Made by a program: the position numbers and the translations under genes. The notes under the pieces are model-generated. The model saw only the letters and a program-made list of their open reading frames with translations. It did not search any database and was not told where the DNA came from. From an uncultured Caulobacterales bacterium (lineage in GTDB: Bacteria; Pseudomonadota; Alphaproteobacteria; Caulobacterales; Maricaulaceae), in NCBI GenBank assembly GCA_937929915.1, contig CALFUN010000012.1:1-64000 (forward strand): a stretch of 64,000 nt of DNA. Reading direction: 5' to 3'. Below are positions 26,477-34,874 of the stretch, piece by piece; the first letter of the stretch is position 1; every line of letters starts with the position of its first letter.

Positions 26477-26926
26477 GTGAGCGCGCAACACGCATTTAGC
26501 TATGCGGCGGCTATATTAGCCTTAGCGTCAGCTTTGCACATTGTCGCTCTTATCATCGGGCCTGAGGCGATTGCGTTTCTTGGCGCGCCAGATGAATTTG
26601 TGCAGATGCTCCGAGATGGAAATTGGGTGTGGCCTGTCTTTGTCACATGTGCGATTGCAGGTTTATTAGCTGGCTTGGCATGGCTTTCATGGCGGGCAAG
26701 ACGGCCCAAAGTTAACGGCCATATCGCCCGTATAATTTTGTGGCTATTTGCCATAATTTTTATTGTCAGAGGATTGATGGTTGGATTGTTTGTGCCTGCG
26801 ATTATGGCCCGAAATATTGGCGACCCAGTTTTGTTTTGGTTTCATGTTGGCGCGTCTATTTTAGTTTTAACACTCGGCGCGGCTTTGGTTTATGGTCTTT
26901 ATAAAACTCGCAGTCTTGCCAGATGA
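26477..26926 (+). CDS. Small integral membrane protein, four TM segments
   Basis: The 149-residue product starts at GTG 26477, two bases after the SDR stop. It shows four hydrophobic segments (about residues 8-30, 50-70, 85-110 and 118-140) with short charged loops. I do not recognise a family beyond a DUF-type inner-membrane protein. It overlaps the following MFS gene by 4 bases (ATGA), so it is co-translated with it and could assist transport. Confidence 0.55.
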   Translation: MSAQHAFSYAAAILALASALHIVALIIGPEAIAFLGAPDEFVQMLRDGNWVWPVFVTCAIAGLLAGLAWLSWRARRPKVNGHIARIILWLFAIIFIVRGLMVGLFVPAIMARNIGDPVLFWFHVGASILVLTLGAALVYGLYKTRSLAR

Positions 26927-28077
26927 ATATGCCCAGAGACGCCTTAGCTGTGATTATTGCTGTGTCGATGGTATCGGCGATTGGCGGTCTTGTATTTAAT
27001 ACAATGCCGCTTTTACTCAGCGCAGCTAAAACGGATTTTGATATGGGCCCTGCGCAATTAGGGAGTTTATCTTTTATGGCAGGGATAGGCTATTTGCTGG
27101 GGACGCTAACAGCGCCCTTATGGGTTGATCGCGTGAATTGGCGATTGACAGCATTTGCGATTATTTTGGCTGTAATATGTGTATGTTTAACTATGAGCCA
27201 AGTCTCAAGCCGTGCGTTATTTGTAGGTTTTATTGGCTATGGGTTTTTCTGCGCGCTTGCTATTGCGCTGGCGATGCGAATATTAGCGGATATGCCAGAC
27301 CCAGAACGAGCATATGGCACGCGGTTATCTGTAGAGCTTGTGTCTATCGGGGCTTTTTTAAGTATTTTGCCGATTATATTTATCGCGAAATTTGGATTTA
27401 GCGGCGCTATGTTGGGTCTGGCTTGCATGGCAGGATTGCTTGGATTGGGAGCATTGTTATGTCCGCCAAAGACATCAACCATTGATGTGGCAACGCGGAT
27501 AAGTTTCCCAACTTGGCAGCGGGCGCATATTTCTTGGAAAATACTCATTATCTTTACGCTCTATTTATTGGCCAATGTTGGTTTATATTTTTTTCTTGCC
27601 GTGATTGCGCAGAAATTTGAACCAAGCCAAGAGCAGTTTTCGCTTATGTTTGGTGTGCTAAAATGGCTAGGCGGCGTCGCGGGGGCGCTGGGGGCAATTA
27701 TTGGCGCAAGAGCCGGGCTGCGTGTGCCGCATTATGCCGCTATGATAATTTTAATAATAGGTGTTGCAGGTCTGCTGCTGGCGCAAAATTTCACGCAATT
27801 TATGATCGCAAGCTGGGTATGGGAATTTGGGTTTACGTTAGGTTGCCTGTACCAAACGGCGGCGATTGTGCGGTTTGATCGGTCTAATAAATTGGTTATG
27901 CTTGTGCCTATGGGCTTCGGGATTTCAACAATGCTTGGCGGCCGTATTGCAGGGCAAATGCTTGAAGGCGGCGCGGTGCATGGATTATATATCTGGGTGG
28001 TTGTTAGCTCGCTTCTGCCATCTATTTTTATTTTATGCTCGTCTATGGAGCCGCCATTACAGGCGGCGAATGATTAA
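26923..28077 (+). CDS. MFS transporter
   Basis: The 384-residue product has about twelve hydrophobic segments and the general layout of the major facilitator superfamily, including a GYLLGTLTAPLWVDRVN loop after helix 2. It starts in an ATGA overlap with the small membrane protein. The substrate is unknown; the context suggests a steroid or a partly degraded acid. It is not closely similar to the spinster-like carrier at 7612. Confidence 0.7.
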   Translation: MNMPRDALAVIIAVSMVSAIGGLVFNTMPLLLSAAKTDFDMGPAQLGSLSFMAGIGYLLGTLTAPLWVDRVNWRLTAFAIILAVICVCLTMSQVSSRALFVGFIGYGFFCALAIALAMRILADMPDPERAYGTRLSVELVSIGAFLSILPIIFIAKFGFSGAMLGLACMAGLLGLGALLCPPKTSTIDVATRISFPTWQRAHISWKILIIFTLYLLANVGLYFFLAVIAQKFEPSQEQFSLMFGVLKWLGGVAGALGAIIGARAGLRVPHYAAMIILIIGVAGLLLAQNFTQFMIASWVWEFGFTLGCLYQTAAIVRFDRSNKLVMLVPMGFGISTMLGGRIAGQMLEGGAVHGLYIWVVVSSLLPSIFILCSSMEPPLQAAND

Positions 28078-28092
28078 GATTTTAGGGGATTT

Positions 28093-29235
28093 ATGATGCT
28101 CAAATATCGAATAGGACTGGTGTTAGCGGCAGGCTGTTTATCTTTCAATGCCTGCGCGCCAGATAAAACGAATATTGCAACTAAACCTGCTACGGATGTT
28201 GCGGTTGATACGCCAAAAGAGCTGCCGCTCCCAGCTTTTCCTGACTATCCTGCGCCGCAGATTAGATTGGCCGAAGCTGATAAGGGCGTTATTTATTACC
28301 CGATTAAAAGCCCTTATGACTTTTCGCGCATATTGAACGATTATGAAGCCTTGGACACTCATACAGGCAAAGCGGTATTGGTTCTGCCAGAGGGGGCAAA
28401 TGCGCAAAACCCAGTTCCTGCTATGGTGATTTTACACGGCTCTGGCGGCATCAAAGACGGGCGCGAAATGGAATATGCGCGGCTCTTTGCGCAAAATGGC
28501 ATTGCAAGTTTTGTTGTTGATTATTACGCGCCGCGTGGTGTGGTTCAGACAACACCTTATGTGATGAAGACTATGATAACGACCGAAGTGGATATTATGT
28601 CCGATGCCTATTCGGCCCTGAAGATTTTAGGCACGCACCCTGCGATTGATGCAAGGCGTATTGGCGTGACGGGATATAGCTATGGCGGTATGGCGACGCG
28701 ATATGTGCTAGATGATCGCTTGCAAAGCATCATGGGGCAAGGCGTTCCGCCTTTTGCATTACATATGGATATTTACGGGCCGTGTCACCAAACACTTGGT
28801 CATAGCGGCACAACTGGCGCGCCTTATCTGGCTATTCACGGCGATGCTGATAATAGCGTGGATCCTGATTTATGCCAGAGTGTCTATAAGGATATGGAAG
28901 CCGCAGGAACCAAGGTAGAAAGTCATGTTATCGCAGGGGCAGGCCATGCTTGGGAAAATGATGCGCCGCTCCGTGAGTTTGAGGGTAGCTATGTGCGCGG
29001 CTGTCAGTTTTCATTCCACCCCGAAACTGGAGCGTTTCTAGTGGATGGAAAATCAAGCCGTTTTCAACCCGCGCCAGAGATGACACGGCCGCAGCGCGCT
29101 ATGGTGCGAGCAGGTCTTGGCGAACTGGCGGGGAGTTGTCTTGGCAAAGGTTACACAGTTGGCAGCAATCCAGAGGCTGATAAAATAAGCAAAGCTTTAC
29201 AGCTAGAATTTATGACACGTATTTTTGGACTTTAA
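28093..29235 (+). CDS. Dienelactone hydrolase-family lipoprotein
   Basis: The product of 380 residues begins with a lipoprotein signal ending in Phe-Asn-Ala-Cys (near residue 18) and is probably envelope-bound. An alpha/beta-hydrolase domain follows: VILHGSGGIKDG as oxyanion region, the nucleophile Ser in GYSYGG, Asp in IHGDADNSVD and His in GAGHAWEN. This is the catalytic arrangement of the dienelactone hydrolase superfamily, although the nucleophile is Ser rather than Cys. It may hydrolyse steroid esters or lactones outside the cytoplasm. It is last in the operon, 15 bases after the MFS gene. The 58 bases that follow hold no gene. Confidence 0.7.
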   Translation: MMLKYRIGLVLAAGCLSFNACAPDKTNIATKPATDVAVDTPKELPLPAFPDYPAPQIRLAEADKGVIYYPIKSPYDFSRILNDYEALDTHTGKAVLVLPEGANAQNPVPAMVILHGSGGIKDGREMEYARLFAQNGIASFVVDYYAPRGVVQTTPYVMKTMITTEVDIMSDAYSALKILGTHPAIDARRIGVTGYSYGGMATRYVLDDRLQSIMGQGVPPFALHMDIYGPCHQTLGHSGTTGAPYLAIHGDADNSVDPDLCQSVYKDMEAAGTKVESHVIAGAGHAWENDAPLREFEGSYVRGCQFSFHPETGAFLVDGKSSRFQPAPEMTRPQRAMVRAGLGELAGSCLGKGYTVGSNPEADKISKALQLEFMTRIFGL

Positions 29236-29293
29236 TAGCGAAATGACATGCGCTTAAAGTTAAGCCATAAAGGCTTGATGTAGGGTTTAATGA

Positions 29294-30010
29294 TTATGCC
29301 GTGCAAGCCCCGCCATTTAGGGCAATGGTTTGTCCCGTCATCCAGCTGGCCTCATCCGAGCAGAGATAAAGTGCGGCGGCCCCGACATCTTCGGGTGTGC
29401 CCGCGCGTCCAACCATTGTGCTATGGGCGGCGCGTTCATGGCCGTCAAAATTATTCATAGAGCCCAAGGATAATGCGTTGACCGTAATGCCGTCATGCCC
29501 GACTTCGGCGGCAAGTTGGCGCATATAGCCAAGAGCTGCGGACTTGGCCGCTGCGTAATGGGATAAACCCATGGTAAATCCCAAACGATGCGATTCAGAT
29601 GTTGTAATCATGATGCGCCCATGTTTGCGGCTTTTCATATGCGGGAGAAACAACATACATAATCCGCGAATGGCGTGATAATTCAAATCAAGCTGCCTTT
29701 GATAATCAATCTCTTCAAGCTCATGCGCTTGGCGCAGGCTTGTCGGCATTTCAATCGGCACACCTGCATTATTGACGAGAATATCCACGCCCTGTGTTGC
29801 GTGTAAAAAACTCTCTCGCGTTTTTCTGTCTGTAATGTCGCCAGCAAGCGCAGTTGCACCAATGTCTTTGGCCGCCATTTCGGCTCTGTCTGCGTAAAGG
29901 TCATTGATAAAAACGCGCGCCCCCGCATCTGTCAAAGCTTTAGCAATGCCTAGCCCCATACCTTGCCCTGCGCCTGTGACTAGGGCTGTGCGTTTTGTTA
30001 AATCAAACAT
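29294..30010 (-). CDS. SDR family oxidoreductase
   Basis: Compact classical SDR of 238 residues with TGAGQGMG, NNAGV, a Thr-Thr-Ser active-site strand and YAAAK. The NDLYADR segment after beta strand 2 suggests NAD. It follows the next SDR by 4 bases in a two-gene minus operon controlled from the 30829 operator region. A hydroxysteroid dehydrogenase role is likely. Confidence 0.75.
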   Translation of the reverse strand: MFDLTKRTALVTGAGQGMGLGIAKALTDAGARVFINDLYADRAEMAAKDIGATALAGDITDRKTRESFLHATQGVDILVNNAGVPIEMPTSLRQAHELEEIDYQRQLDLNYHAIRGLCMLFLPHMKSRKHGRIMITTSESHRLGFTMGLSHYAAAKSAALGYMRQLAAEVGHDGITVNALSLGSMNNFDGHERAAHSTMVGRAGTPEDVGAAALYLCSDEASWMTGQTIALNGGACTA

Positions 30011-30014
30011 AATT

Positions 30015-30767
30015 TTACCCTATAAATGCTTGGCCGCCATCAAGCGCGATGGTTTGCCCAGAAAGATACCGCCCTGCATCGCTGCACATCACCGCTACAA
30101 AAGCTCCAATATCGTCTTCGCATTCCCCGACATAACCCATTGGAATGCTAGCTTGAAAATGCTCGGCTTCCACGGGGTTGGCGTCTATCCAGCCTGCCAA
30201 AGCCGGGGATTTCGCGTGAGGCATAATCGCATTTACGCGAATGCCGTCCTTGCCCCATTCATTAGCCGCTGCGCGAGTGAGTTGCTGCGTGGCCGCTTTG
30301 ACGGCCGCATAAACGCCGTAAGTGCCAACATCCCAGCGTTTCATGACAGAGCTACATAAATTAATGACATGCCCTTTTGTCTCTTTGAGATGCGGATAAG
30401 CCATTTTCATAAGACGAAATGTTGCCAAGGGGCCAGAGTCAAAATTACCTTGAAAAGCCTCGTCGCTAATTGATAATAGCGGCCCGCGCGCGACCTCTTG
30501 TGCGTTATTGACGAGTATGTCGAGGCGTCCAAACTCTGCGAGTGTTGCGTCGACACTATTTTGTAAATCTTGAACAGATTTAACATCGCAGCGCAAGGCA
30601 AGGGCTTTGACCCCGCGCGCCCGTAGCAGCTCTGCGCTTGCCTCGCATTTTTCCAATGTACGGCCAGTAACCACAATATTTACGCCTTGTTTGGCCAGTG
30701 CCAGCGCGATGCCTTGCCCAACACCTTGCCCGCCGCCTGTGATTAAGGCCGTTTTATGTTTCAGCAT
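30015..30767 (-). CDS. SDR family oxidoreductase
   Basis: Classical SDR of 250 residues with TGGGQGVG, NNAQ in place of NNAG, the CSSV catalytic serine strand and YAAVK. The TGRTLEK segment hints at NADP(H). It is the first gene of a minus-strand pair and is divergent from the SnoaL/OYE/methyltransferase operon. A three-arm operator lies between the two. Confidence 0.75.
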   Translation of the reverse strand: MLKHKTALITGGGQGVGQGIALALAKQGVNIVVTGRTLEKCEASAELLRARGVKALALRCDVKSVQDLQNSVDATLAEFGRLDILVNNAQEVARGPLLSISDEAFQGNFDSGPLATFRLMKMAYPHLKETKGHVINLCSSVMKRWDVGTYGVYAAVKAATQQLTRAAANEWGKDGIRVNAIMPHAKSPALAGWIDANPVEAEHFQASIPMGYVGECEDDIGAFVAVMCSDAGRYLSGQTIALDGGQAFIG

Positions 30768-30828
30768 ATTTATGTCTCTTATTCTGGGTCATATACCGCT
30801 GGGATATGATGGCCTCGTGAAATTATTT

Positions 30829-30897
30829 TGCGTAAAAATTATAGAATAAAAATACGCAAAACTTAATATAAGTCAAAAGAATAGATAGAAATGCGTA
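30829..30897. promoter_or_regulatory. Three-arm operator (24/39 bp spacing)
   Basis: Arms are TGCGTA 30829-30834, TACGCA 30853-30858 and TGCGTA 30892-30897, with the same 24 and 39 bp steps as the 10625 array. The first two arms extend to a perfect 9-bp inverted repeat, TTTTGCGTA and TACGCAAAA, around an AT-rich 18-base spacer. This is the best match to the consensus in the window. Confidence 0.72.
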
Positions 30898-30936
30898 GTT
30901 TTATTGCTATATTGGCTCCATATTTGGGAGTTTTAT

Positions 30937-31587
30937 ATGAATCGTCTAGAAGCGCGTATAGATCGGCTCGAATCTTTGGAAGCTATACGGCAGCTTGTGA
31001 GTAAATATGCGTTGACGCTGGATATGCGCGATCTTGATGCGCATGTGAATTTATTTGCCCATGATATTCGCGTTCGCCGAGATGTGACAGGCCGCGCCGC
31101 GCTTAAGGCTTGGCTTGATGATACGCTGCGCCTGCAATTTACCGGTACGTCTCATCATATCGGCAATCATGTGATTGAATTTGATGATCCTGATACGGCA
31201 CATGGCATTGTTTACTCTAAAAATGAACATGAAACGCCGCGTGAAGATGGCGGTACAGATTGGGTGATTATGCAAATGATCTATTGGGATAATTATGAAC
31301 GAATTGACGGGCCGGACGGGCCGCAATGGTATTTTCGCCGCCGCTTACCTTGCTATTGGTATGCTACAGATTTAAACGCCCCGCCGACGGGGGATAGGAA
31401 AATGCGCTGGCCTGACAAAGAGGCGTATGAAGGGGCGTATCATACGTTATTTCCAAGCTGGGAAGTTTTTTGGAAACACCCGCCCAAAGATGGCGTGACA
31501 CCTGAAGTCGCCGCGCCCGCTCCGCGAGAGGCTTTCTTGAAAACTATGCGAGCAGGGCAGCCTTTCCCGAAAATCAGAGTGCGTTAA
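30937..31587 (+). CDS. SnoaL-like (NTF2-fold) protein, extended
   Basis: The product of 216 residues starts at ATG 30937 after a GGGAG site; an in-frame ATG at 30904 lies too close to the operator. The first 130 residues are a SnoaL_4-type domain with RQLVSKYALTLDMRDLD and a TSHHIGNH histidine segment. The C-terminal 80 residues, rich in Trp and Pro, are an extension not usual for the family. The Tyr-x4-Asp and His pattern resembles BaiE-type dehydratases more loosely than the protein at 19180 does. It overlaps the OYE gene by one base. Confidence 0.65.
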   Translation: MNRLEARIDRLESLEAIRQLVSKYALTLDMRDLDAHVNLFAHDIRVRRDVTGRAALKAWLDDTLRLQFTGTSHHIGNHVIEFDDPDTAHGIVYSKNEHETPREDGGTDWVIMQMIYWDNYERIDGPDGPQWYFRRRLPCYWYATDLNAPPTGDRKMRWPDKEAYEGAYHTLFPSWEVFWKHPPKDGVTPEVAAPAPREAFLKTMRAGQPFPKIRVR

Positions 31588-32642
31588 TGTCCCAAAGTCC
31601 AACTTTATTTGACCCGATTACACTTGGCGATATTGCTTGTAAGACCCGTATTTTTATGGCGCCCATGACACGCTCGCGCGCTAACGAGGCGGATGCTCCG
31701 ACGCAGATGAATGCCCTTTATTACGCACAGCGTGCCAGTGCTGGACTTATCATCACAGAAGGCGTTTATCCGAATTTTGATGGCAAGGGCTATGTGCGTA
31801 GCCCCGGTATTGTCACGAATGACCAGATTGCAGGCTGGCAAAAGGTAGCAGATGCTGTCCATGCGAAGGGCGGAAAAATTGTCATGCAAATTATGCATTG
31901 CGGCCGTATTGGCAGTTATCATAATAAAGCCGACGGTACGCGCAGCTTGGCCCCATCTGCCATTAAAGCCAAGGGCGAGATTTATACAGATGCGGCAGGT
32001 ATGGCCGAGTTTGATAGGCCCGAAGAAATGAGCCTTGCGGATATAGAGCAGACAATTTCTGATTACGGACAAGCGGCAAAAAATGCGATAAATGCAGGTT
32101 TTGATGGTGTGGAATTACATGGCACGAGCGGCTACCTGCCTGCGCAATTTCTCTCTACGGGCACGAATAAACGTACAGATAAATATGGAGGAACTTTAGA
32201 GAAGCGTTTGCGGTTTACGGTTGATGTTCTGGCAGCCATGATTGCGGCTATTGGGGCAGGGCGCGTAGGACTTCGTATATGCCCTGGCAATCCTTTTAAT
32301 GATTTAACGGATGATAATCCCGAGGAGACGTTTCGCGGTTTGATACAAGCAATTAACCCAATGAAACTCGCATTTTTACATGTTATCCGTATGAAGGCGG
32401 GCGTCGATAATATCGCGCTTGCAAGTGAGTTTGACGGGGCAGTTATTCTGAATGATAGTTATGATTTGCAAAGCGGTAATCGCGCATTAGCGAGCGGGCA
32501 AGCGGATGCGATTTCTTTTGGGCGGCCCTATATCGCTAATCCTAATTTAACCGAGACATTCAAGCATGGGCTTGCGCTATCACAACCTGATTATAAAAGG
32601 CTCTATACGGCTGGGCCAGAAGGATATGTAGATTATGATTAA
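31587..32642 (+). CDS. Old Yellow Enzyme-family ene-reductase (NemA-like)
   Basis: The 351-residue product is a single-domain FMN ene-reductase. It has MAPMTRSRA near the N-terminus, the VELHGTSGYLPAQFLS segment, NKRTDKYGG, and FGRPYIANPNL near the C-terminus. The usual HxxN or HxxH proton-relay position reads HGTSG, so the second residue of the pair is altered. It lacks the Cys cluster of the paralogue at 6186. It may reduce a steroid enone (for example a 4-ene or 6-ene) with NAD(P)H. It overlaps the methyltransferase gene by 8 bases. Confidence 0.75.
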   Translation: MSQSPTLFDPITLGDIACKTRIFMAPMTRSRANEADAPTQMNALYYAQRASAGLIITEGVYPNFDGKGYVRSPGIVTNDQIAGWQKVADAVHAKGGKIVMQIMHCGRIGSYHNKADGTRSLAPSAIKAKGEIYTDAAGMAEFDRPEEMSLADIEQTISDYGQAAKNAINAGFDGVELHGTSGYLPAQFLSTGTNKRTDKYGGTLEKRLRFTVDVLAAMIAAIGAGRVGLRICPGNPFNDLTDDNPEETFRGLIQAINPMKLAFLHVIRMKAGVDNIALASEFDGAVILNDSYDLQSGNRALASGQADAISFGRPYIANPNLTETFKHGLALSQPDYKRLYTAGPEGYVDYD

Positions 32643-33531
32643 AGGCACACCCAGCCGAACGGCGCTTTTAACAGCCGTGCAACGCGCGCATCATTTCTTA
32701 ACTGCACCAGAGCCTAAAGTGCTGCGTGATGATTTGGCTTTGGCCTTGACGGGGCTTGGTAGCCTTGAAGCTGTGCAGAGCTATATTGATAATATGGTCG
32801 ATGCCTTTGCGGCCCTGAGTGATACATCAATAGCGGCCATCTTTATGGCGCGGGTTGACTGGGCTGTATGTATGCGCAGCCGTGTGGTGGAAGAAAGGTT
32901 GGCCGAGGCGCGTAAGCGGGGTGTGAAACAGCTCGTTATTCTTGGTGCAGGGTTGGATTCAACGGCGTATCGTTGCCTTGATTTAACCGCGGGTTTGCAG
33001 GTCTTCGAAGTTGATCACCCCGCAACGCAGCAATGGAAAAAAGATCAACTTGCGCAAGCCAATATAGCTGTGCCGGAAAATCTTAACTTTGTGGCTTTTG
33101 ATTTTGAAAACCAGACCTTAAATGAAGCTTTGCAAGCGGGCGGAGTGCGTCAAAATTATATGACTTTTTTCACATGGCTAGGTGTGCAAATGTATCTGAC
33201 AGATGAGGCCGTACGCACAACTTTATCTGTCATGGGGCAATATCCAAAGGGTAGCGAAATGGTGATGGACTTCATGAGTCCAAATTATGTTTTAGCCGAT
33301 AAAGCTATGCAAAATTCCGTTGATGATTTGCAAGATATTGTCTCGAATATGGGAGAACCGCTCAGGAGTAAATATTCCGAAAGTGATTTAGACGCGATTT
33401 TAAAACAAGCAGGATTTACACAGGTTAACGCTCTGAATACGGGCTGGCTTATAGATAATTATCTCGGCGGAAGGTCAGATATATTTGATATGCCAAGAGA
33501 GGCAACATCTATTTTAACGGCATTAATTTGA
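32635..33531 (+). CDS. Class I SAM-dependent methyltransferase, LCM family
   Basis: The 298-residue product matches the leucine carboxyl methyltransferase-like family (PF04072/TIGR00027 type, abundant in mycobacteria). It has an early ARVDWAVCMRSRVVEE segment, the SAM-binding VILGAGLDSTAYR and the acidic FEVDHPATQQWK. It would methylate an O or carboxyl group. It is last of an operon with a SnoaL-like protein and an OYE reductase. Its 3' end overlaps the convergent SnoaL gene by 9 bases. A methylation step is not part of known steroid degradation, so its role here is open. Confidence 0.75.
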   Translation: MIKGTPSRTALLTAVQRAHHFLTAPEPKVLRDDLALALTGLGSLEAVQSYIDNMVDAFAALSDTSIAAIFMARVDWAVCMRSRVVEERLAEARKRGVKQLVILGAGLDSTAYRCLDLTAGLQVFEVDHPATQQWKKDQLAQANIAVPENLNFVAFDFENQTLNEALQAGGVRQNYMTFFTWLGVQMYLTDEAVRTTLSVMGQYPKGSEMVMDFMSPNYVLADKAMQNSVDDLQDIVSNMGEPLRSKYSESDLDAILKQAGFTQVNALNTGWLIDNYLGGRSDIFDMPREATSILTALI

Positions 33532-34020
33532 GTGTTGAGGTTTAATAGTTAGATTTAGGTGTTTTCGTAATAAATCTTGCGCGGCGTTTTCGCCAGTTAC
33601 GCGGCTTTCGCGCCGTGCGATTTTCCATTGGCCATCTTCTTTGCGTAAGGCCCAATGATTGACCGCTACGCGCATGAGGCGTTGGCCGTGATAAACGCGT
33701 GAATAACCTGTTGCGCTAGCGGTTTTGCCTGTGATGTCCACCATAAGCGGGCCGGCCGTATGGGCGCAATCAGGCAGTAGCGATTGGTGCATATCGGAGC
33801 CGAGCATATCAGCTATTGCGCCGTGCCCCTTAAGCTCTAAATCTGCGCTATGCTCTCTGCGCCCTGCATTGGGATTACTGACAATATAGACGGCGTCTTT
33901 GGTGTGGCAGTCGAGCGCAGTTGATATATCGCCGCAATCGGCCGCCATGCCGTAACGGGCGATAAGGTTGCGAATGGCAAGTTCGGCCTCGATGCGGGTG
34001 ATGCGTGCTTCATGTGTCAT
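33523..34020 (-). CDS. SnoaL-like (NTF2-fold) protein
   Basis: The 165-residue product has the SnoaL_4 layout: an AIRNLIARYGMAADCGD helix, then TKDAVYIV, a central MHQSLLPDCAHT histidine segment and a C-terminal WKIARRESRV strand. It follows an SDR in an ATGA overlap. It is one of five SnoaL-type genes in the window (counting the KSI at 54357). The substrate is unknown; a dehydratase or isomerase role is plausible. Confidence 0.65.
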   Translation of the reverse strand: MTHEARITRIEAELAIRNLIARYGMAADCGDISTALDCHTKDAVYIVSNPNAGRREHSADLELKGHGAIADMLGSDMHQSLLPDCAHTAGPLMVDITGKTASATGYSRVYHGQRLMRVAVNHWALRKEDGQWKIARRESRVTGENAAQDLLRKHLNLTIKPQHSN

Positions 34021-34772
34021 CCCAACTTATGCGCCTCTTCTGCGATTTTTAGAAAGCTTGGCGGTTCGCCGCCGCCGTAAACTTCAAGACAGGCGCCTGA
34101 TATATAGCTATTGTCTGAATCTGCCAGAAATAGGCAGGCTTTGGCAATATCTTCAGGGCTGCCCATGCGTTTCATTGGTAAATTTTCGGCCAGATATGCC
34201 ATGCCTTTAACGCCGCCATAATGATTTGCGCTGGCATCAGTTTTCACGAGGCCTGCAATGATGGCATTGACACGAATATCAGGCGCCCATTCCATCGCCA
34301 GTGAGGTGGTGACATTTAAAAGCCCAGCTTTTGCGGCCCCGTAAGCCACGGAACCCGGAGAACTGCGCGTGGCGGATACGCTAGATATATTGATGATAGA
34401 CCCGCCGCTATGTTTAAGAGGCTCATATGCGGCTTGGGCTAAATTAATTGGCGCTAGCAAATTCAGCGCGATGATTTTTTGCGTCAGGTTCGGGCTTGCG
34501 TCTTTACTGGCAACAGGCGGGCCGCCCCCTGCATTATTGATTAAGCAATCCATGCGGCCAGTTTTTTCTATAGCGAAATCTATTAAAGCCCGCGCCGCTT
34601 CTGGCATGCGAATATCGAGCGATATAAAATGGCTATTTATGGGGAGGGTATCTGGGTTTTGCCGTCCACATATAATGATATTGGCACCTTGGCTGGCGAA
34701 TGCCTCTGATATGCCGCGCCCAATACCGCGACCGCCGCCTGTCACAATGATGGTTTTGTTTTTAAACGTCAT
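34017..34772 (-). CDS. SDR family oxidoreductase
   Basis: Classical SDR of 251 residues with TGGGRGIG, NNAGGG, ISSVSATR and YGAAK. The CGRQNPD segment after beta strand 2 suggests NADP(H). It is first of a two-gene minus operon with a SnoaL-like protein and is divergent from fadD3 across a three-arm operator whose first arm starts 21 bases from its ATG. Confidence 0.75.
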   Translation of the reverse strand: MTFKNKTIIVTGGGRGIGRGISEAFASQGANIIICGRQNPDTLPINSHFISLDIRMPEAARALIDFAIEKTGRMDCLINNAGGGPPVASKDASPNLTQKIIALNLLAPINLAQAAYEPLKHSGGSIINISSVSATRSSPGSVAYGAAKAGLLNVTTSLAMEWAPDIRVNAIIAGLVKTDASANHYGGVKGMAYLAENLPMKRMGSPEDIAKACLFLADSDNSYISGACLEVYGGGEPPSFLKIAEEAHKLG

Positions 34773-34792
34773 GTTATTCGGCTCATAAGTTT

Positions 34793-34861
34793 TGCGTAAA
34801 ATATAGCTTCATATGTTGCGCAAAATCACGTCTATGTATAGTCAAACTCTTTGAATGCGTA
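34793..34861. promoter_or_regulatory. Three-arm operator (24/39 bp spacing)
   Basis: Arms are TGCGTA 34793-34798, TGCGCA 34817-34822 and TGCGTA 34856-34861, with steps of 24 and 39 bp. The middle arm is the perfect palindrome TTGCGCAA. The last arm is 13 bases before the fadD3 start codon, consistent with repression. Confidence 0.7.
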
Positions 34862-34874
34862 AAATGAGTAAGCC

